Below are positions 22,329 to 26,291 of a stretch of DNA of 26,291 bases, one piece after another. Under the pieces are notes generated by a model. It made no database searches. It was not told the origin of the DNA and saw nothing but the letters and a program-made list of their open reading frames with translations. Position 1 is the first letter of the stretch. Every line of letters starts with the position of its first letter. A program made the position numbers and the translations under genes. The DNA is from a virus: the IMG/VR virus record IMGVR_UViG_3300023196_003936, positions 1-26,291 of that record; one strand, given 5' to 3'.

Positions 22329-22373
22329 TTGTGTTTTTTATTTTAAAACGTTTATTTTTGAAAAATATTTGAG

Positions 22374-24317
22374 CTAGCTGTCTCTCCACAGATTGTTTGA
22401 AGCGTATTTAATAACTTCGTTTGCTGACCTCTCGCTATATCCATATTCATCCATCAAGGTTTTAATCATCTCGTTGTATTTACTTTGTTGTTTCTTGTCT
22501 CTCGATTTAGATTTTGTAACAATTCTGGAAATGTCACGAACTGAAGCAAGGAGTTTGTTTTCGATTGCCTCCTTGAGTGGTCCATAAGAGGTCCAGTCAA
22601 TTATCTCGCCCTTTCTCAATTTCGCAAACATGTAAGCTGTGATGTCGGCTCTGAAATTTTCTCTTGCAGAACCGATGATACCAATTTGCTCTTCGATTGA
22701 TTGTAAGAATTCCTCATCGGCATGCATATCTTCATTCGTTACTTTATCTTTCACTTTAGAGCCGTTTACATAGGCTTCTGCGTGATCTAGATAATTGTTA
22801 AACAAGGACTCTGCCTGTTCCTGATATGCTGAAACGAAAGCCTTTGTAATTTCCGTCTCTAACATTTTCAGATATTCATCATGTAGCTCTTTTTGAAGGA
22901 ATGAAAGATATTTCTCTCTTAAGTCTTCGACAACGACCTGTTCCTTGACTTGTTTGATTAGGGCATCCCTAATTGAAATGGGGGTAACCATATTGTTTTC
23001 AGAGTCAGCGACGGCCGCGTCGATGGACTTCATAATAAATCTTGTTGAAATTCCCGTCATGCCCTCATCGCGAACTTCGTCCCTAAGATCATTAATATCA
23101 ATTTTCTTGATATAACCCTTTTCAACAACTTCTTGACCGTTATAAATCTTCATTTTTGTTACCGGGTCAACCTTGTTGGATGGCTTAAGTCTCGTAAGAA
23201 CAGAAAACATTGCTGCCAACTCTAAGGTGTGTGGCGCGATGTGTGCATCAAAGTCCGACTCATCTAATAATTTTTTATAAATCTTCTTCTCTTCATCAAC
23301 CTCCAAACAGTAAGGTATATTAACTCTTACGATTCTGTCAAGAATCGCTTCATTGGTGTTCTCTGATTTAAATTTAATCCATTCGGCTTCGTTGCAGTGT
23401 GCGAGAATAACACCGTCAAAGTAAATCATGGCACCTTTGCCGGGGGATGGGACTACTTTTTCCTGCGTTGCAGTAATCATTGTGTGCAAGAATTCAATTT
23501 CGTTCTTGAAAACCTCAACAAACTCAACAATTCCACGATTTCCTACGTTGAAGGCTCCGTTTAGGCTTAGAGCGCGAGGGTCGTCTTCCGGATAGAGGTC
23601 TAATTTTGATATGTCTTCTGACCCTATCAGGATGCTTGTGTCTTGAGTATTTGCATCCATAGGTGGAACAACACCTACCCCACGTCTTCCACGAATTGAA
23701 AAGCTGGTTTCCTTTACGGGAAATTTCATATAATCTCCATCGTATTCTTCCAATAGCCTGTGGCGACAAACTGGGCACAGATCTCCCTCTATTTTAACAC
23801 CATATAAATCTTGGAATTGATCTCTTAAGCTTCTGGGAATAAGATGTATAGGTTCTTCGTTGATTGGACAACCGTCAAGAGAGTATAATATACCGCTCTG
23901 CTCAAGGGCTCTTTTAATATGCTCAACGAGAGCTGATTTGCCCGCGCCGACGGGTCCGAGCAATAGGAGCACTTGGCGACTCTCTTCTCCTTTCATGGCG
24001 GCTGAGTGGAGATACCTCATGACTTTCGCTAGGGGTCTTTCCATTCCGAAAAACCTTGTTTGAAAATAATCATAAGTTTTTAAGGATTCACCGTCAAAAA
24101 GAGTATTACATCGAGAATCGTCTTCTGTCATCCTAGTGATGCCCTTGTCCACAATTGTTTTATAAAGTCTCTTGTGGGCAAGTTGAGAAATAGTCTTGTC
24201 TTCCTCTAGAAGCTCAAGGTAATCAGAAAACGTACCCTTAAACTTCTCTCTTTTACTGTCGTTCTTATGCTTTTCAGCCAGTTCTAAAAATTTATTAGTT
24301 TTTGATTTGTTTGTCAT
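22374..24317 (-). CDS. prkA: PrkA/YeaG-like AAA+ serine protein kinase
   Basis: A 647-aa protein, almost exactly the length of E. coli YeaG. Landmarks: an N-terminal FSDYLELLEED segment like that of PrkA, FFGMERPLAKVMRYLHSAA (89-107), the Walker A motif GPVGAGKSAL (121-130), a CPVC pair (171-174), LNGAFNVGNRGIVEFVEVFK (252-271) with ITATQEK after it, and FDGVILAHCNEAEW (300-313). These are the signature blocks of the PrkA family. In E. coli the yeaGH operon responds to stress and nitrogen starvation; PrkA has been reported as a kinase and, in Bacillus, as an ATP-dependent protease. I chose the ATG at 24317, 1 base after the SpoVR stop, because it fits the family N-terminus and coupling; an in-frame ATG at 24338 would add 7 residues. 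A full and apparently intact protein inside a phage genome is unusual. Confidence 0.92.
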   Translation of the reverse strand: MTNKSKTNKFLELAEKHKNDSKREKFKGTFSDYLELLEEDKTISQLAHKRLYKTIVDKGITRMTEDDSRCNTLFDGESLKTYDYFQTRFFGMERPLAKVMRYLHSAAMKGEESRQVLLLLGPVGAGKSALVEHIKRALEQSGILYSLDGCPINEEPIHLIPRSLRDQFQDLYGVKIEGDLCPVCRHRLLEEYDGDYMKFPVKETSFSIRGRRGVGVVPPMDANTQDTSILIGSEDISKLDLYPEDDPRALSLNGAFNVGNRGIVEFVEVFKNEIEFLHTMITATQEKVVPSPGKGAMIYFDGVILAHCNEAEWIKFKSENTNEAILDRIVRVNIPYCLEVDEEKKIYKKLLDESDFDAHIAPHTLELAAMFSVLTRLKPSNKVDPVTKMKIYNGQEVVEKGYIKKIDINDLRDEVRDEGMTGISTRFIMKSIDAAVADSENNMVTPISIRDALIKQVKEQVVVEDLREKYLSFLQKELHDEYLKMLETEITKAFVSAYQEQAESLFNNYLDHAEAYVNGSKVKDKVTNEDMHADEEFLQSIEEQIGIIGSARENFRADITAYMFAKLRKGEIIDWTSYGPLKEAIENKLLASVRDISRIVTKSKSRDKKQQSKYNEMIKTLMDEYGYSERSANEVIKYASNNLWRDS

Positions 24318-24318
24318 T

Positions 24319-25620
24319 TTAAAATTCCCATATTTCATTTTCGATGATCGTTATAAATTCTACATTGTCATTCCACAAGTAACATATATTGTCATATACC
24401 TTATTTGCGTATGATAAATCTAAATCTCGTCCGTCGTGCTCATGCTTTATGAAAAGAGTGTTTGTTTTCTTTTCAAAATTTTCGACATAAACAATCGGAA
24501 CTCCATTAAGACCCACACTACTAATTAGAGCGTTCCTAACGCTTTTCCAACCTTCTTCGTCAGAAATTTCATTTATTGCATAATTTCCTGTGTTTTTCTG
24601 ATAAGAGTATGAAAATAAGTTTAGCTCGTTACACATTTCTTCGTCTAAATATTTACGAATAAAGGATTCATCATCGTGGGTTTGTCTAACCAGTAGACAC
24701 TCCTCGAAGCCGTGCTCTCTTTCTATTTTTTTGAATAAAGAGTAGCCCAAATGGTAAGGATTAACCTTTCCCACGATCGGACGAACAACCTGATTGTGTG
24801 TTTTTAAAAATGCAAGATGATATTTGTCTGGCAATTCAAGATCATACATAATTTTTTCATGAATTAAAACTGCCCAGCCCTCGTTCATAATCTTGGTCTG
24901 ACCTTGCGGGACAAAATATTTAGATCTTCTCTCTACCATTTCCATCAAATCCTGTTGCCAGTCTTCGAGGTCTCTTGCATTTTTTCTAATAAATTCTAAT
25001 AAGTTATATTCTTGCCTAACAAGACCAACGTCCAAATTGATTTTGCCCTTTGTTTTTTTAAACAAATCTATCTTCGCTTCATCTTGGCTTATTCTGTTAA
25101 TACCCGGAGTTCTAGGTATCTGGTATTGAATAGAGTGACAAGCATCCAAAACTCTTTCGACTTTTTCAATTCCAATGTCCGGATCTTCTATATATTGCTG
25201 CACCCTTTTAGCTGCTGATTTGAATCTGGATATTATATTATTTGGATCCGTGTGTGTAAACATTCTATTGTTTTTGAAAAAATCAGAGTGTCCAACACAA
25301 TGAGACATCGTTAGAAGATGCGTGCTCATCGGGTTTTCAAGCATCAAGTACGCAATAGAAGGGTTTGAATTAATAATCATTTCATATGGCAACCCCTCCA
25401 TACCCAAATTGTATCTGGTAATAGTTCTTTCAAAAGATTTCCCGAATGACCAATGACGGTAATGAGTAGGGAGACCTGAATATGCCATTGCTCCGATCAT
25501 CTCATGATAATTTAAAATTTCATATTCTATCGGAAACCAATCTAAGTTGTATTTTTCTTTGGCTATTTCACGAATTTTCTCGTCCCAACTTTGCAATTCT
25601 TTCACTGTCCAATCTTTCAT
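24319..25620 (-). CDS. spoVR: SpoVR/YcgB family protein
   Basis: A 433-aa protein with the SpoVR family blocks. They are SGLPTHYRHWSFGKSFERT (about 55-73), YEMIINSNPSIAYLMLENP (about 86-104), MSHCVGHSDFFKNNRMF (about 111-127), FVPQGQTKIMNEGWAVLIHE (about 256-275) and NPYHLGYSLFKKIEREHGFE (about 305-324). The His and Glu residues in these blocks (HxxGHxxFF, NEGW) suggest a metal site, although the biochemical activity of the family is not established. E. coli YcgB has about 510 residues; the missing part is mainly C-terminal. The start at 25620 overlaps the DUF444 stop as TAATG and follows a GGAGGAAAAA site, so I prefer it to an ATG 13 codons upstream. In Bacillus SpoVR is needed for spore cortex; in Proteobacteria it is stress-related and accompanies PrkA and YeaH. 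Confidence 0.92.
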   Translation of the reverse strand: MKDWTVKELQSWDEKIREIAKEKYNLDWFPIEYEILNYHEMIGAMAYSGLPTHYRHWSFGKSFERTITRYNLGMEGLPYEMIINSNPSIAYLMLENPMSTHLLTMSHCVGHSDFFKNNRMFTHTDPNNIISRFKSAAKRVQQYIEDPDIGIEKVERVLDACHSIQYQIPRTPGINRISQDEAKIDLFKKTKGKINLDVGLVRQEYNLLEFIRKNARDLEDWQQDLMEMVERRSKYFVPQGQTKIMNEGWAVLIHEKIMYDLELPDKYHLAFLKTHNQVVRPIVGKVNPYHLGYSLFKKIEREHGFEECLLVRQTHDDESFIRKYLDEEMCNELNLFSYSYQKNTGNYAINEISDEEGWKSVRNALISSVGLNGVPIVYVENFEKKTNTLFIKHEHDGRDLDLSYANKVYDNICYLWNDNVEFITIIENEIWEF

Positions 25621-26291
25621 TAACTTTTTCCTCCAAATATATGTTGAAATGATGGCCAAATGTGTGTTGGCTTTGATAACTTAACTTTCTTAAATGAATC
25701 ATCTGTTATAGGGGCTAACTTTTTCCATAAATTTGTTGCCTCGCTCTGATTATATCTAAAGCTTTTTGTCAATATTGATAATTCCGATTCTGGATGTGCC
25801 ATTGGGTCGATTTCCGCATAACAGATCATTTGATTGAGTTGTTTTAATTCAGTAAAAAGCGCGACTGTTTTGGGATCGTCGAAAGACCAGTTTTCTCCAT
25901 CGCCGGAATAAAAAGTATAGATATTCCAGCTAGAAGGGTGATATCTCTTGTTTATTATATCTTTTGTCATTTCCAGAGCAGAAGACATGACAGTACCACC
26001 TGTTGTCCCTCTCTTGAAAAAATCGTCCTCGTTAACTTCGCGGGCTTCGGTGCAATGAGATATAAAAACAACTTCAATATTGTTATATTTATATCTTAAA
26101 AATTGATATAATAGAAAGTAAAAGCTTCTAGCAATATATTTTTTATTTTTAGTCATAGATCCGGAGACATCCATCAGAAAAAAGACCACGGCGGAGTTGT
26201 TTTCCTGTGGCTTGGGCTTCATATGTTTGTATTTTAGGTCGTCTTCGTGAAAAGGGAATCTTTCTCCAGATTCTGGGTCATAAGCTCCAGA
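25620..26291 (-). CDS. YeaH/YhbH-like DUF444 protein with VWA-type domain (5' end outside window)
   Basis: An open frame of 223 codons that runs out of the window at 26291 without a start, so it is partial; the ATG at 26222 is internal. The MIDAS-type sequence VFFLMDVSGSMTKNKK (DxSxS) lies shortly after the visible start. It is followed by IEVVFISHCTEAREVNEDDF, FKRGTTGGTVMSSALEM (with the MIDAS Thr) and TFYSGDGENWSFDDP. This matches the C-terminal part of YeaH (427 aa in E. coli). In bacteria this protein is encoded with PrkA/YeaG and is probably its partner. Here it is the upstream gene of the coupled series DUF444-SpoVR-PrkA. Confidence 0.9.
   Translation of the reverse strand, partial: SGAYDPESGERFPFHEDDLKYKHMKPKPQENNSAVVFFLMDVSGSMTKNKKYIARSFYFLLYQFLRYKYNNIEVVFISHCTEAREVNEDDFFKRGTTGGTVMSSALEMTKDIINKRYHPSSWNIYTFYSGDGENWSFDDPKTVALFTELKQLNQMICYAEIDPMAHPESELSILTKSFRYNQSEATNLWKKLAPITDDSFKKVKLSKPTHIWPSFQHIFGGKS

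Noticed and set aside
22147-22373. tRNA or other structured RNA gene in the longest intergenic gap
   Set aside because: No cloverleaf or conserved T-loop sequence is visible; the gap holds a terminator, a small hairpin and AT tracts.
25621-25659. Upstream start for SpoVR adding 13 residues
   Set aside because: The ATG at 25620 has a GGAGG site and a TAATG overlap with the DUF444 stop, and SpoVR homologues begin near the MKDWTVKELQ segment.

Overview
The window is one side of the genome of a contractile-tailed (myovirus-type) double-stranded DNA phage. Every gene I can support lies on the minus strand, so transcription runs from position 26291 down to 1. The evidence for a phage is a complete tail block: sheath, tube, a T4 gp26-family protein followed by an overlapping small frame, tape measure, LysM/gp53-like protein, baseplate hub-like protein and two large fibre-like proteins. 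A gp32-like zinc-containing ssDNA-binding protein and a phage-type family A DNA polymerase support this. The DNA is AT-rich, genes are tightly packed, and stop-start overlaps (TAATG) and TTG starts are frequent. The host cannot be read from the sequence. The PrkA/DUF444/SpoVR genes, a set common in Proteobacteria, suggest a Gram-negative host by inference only.

Layout in transcription order. (1) 26291-22291: a DUF444/YeaH-like VWA protein (cut by the window edge), a SpoVR/YcgB-like protein and a PrkA/YeaG-like AAA+ kinase, translationally coupled and closed by a strong terminator. (2) 22290-17072: an untranslated leader, a 14-codon leader peptide, an 810-aa fibre-like protein with a duplicated N-terminal module and an 819-aa coiled-coil fibre-like protein containing a perfect 473-bp direct repeat, closed by a terminator. 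(3) 17040-11998: an unknown 127-aa protein, tail sheath, tail tube, the gp26-family protein and an overlapping +1 frame that opens at a run of seven T residues, closed by a terminator. (4) 11965-590: a second tube-like protein, a small protein, tape measure, a baseplate/tube-cap-like protein, a LysM protein, a hub-like protein and an unknown 415-aa protein. This unit runs with almost no gap into a compact family A polymerase and a divergent tubulin/FtsZ-like protein, then a gp32-like SSB and a terminator. (5) 569-17: a SlyD-like FKBP isomerase with its own terminator, which is an exact 34-bp copy of the one before it.

The points most worth attention are: a bacterial stress/dormancy trio (PrkA-DUF444-SpoVR) as an operon next to phage structural genes; a divergent tubulin/FtsZ-like protein beside an exonuclease-less polymerase; a probable programmed frameshift in the tail chaperone position; the long perfect repeat in the fibre gene; and an FKBP cassette bounded by identical terminators. 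No tRNA, CRISPR array, insertion sequence or integrase was seen, and no stretch longer than 300 bases lacks a gene.
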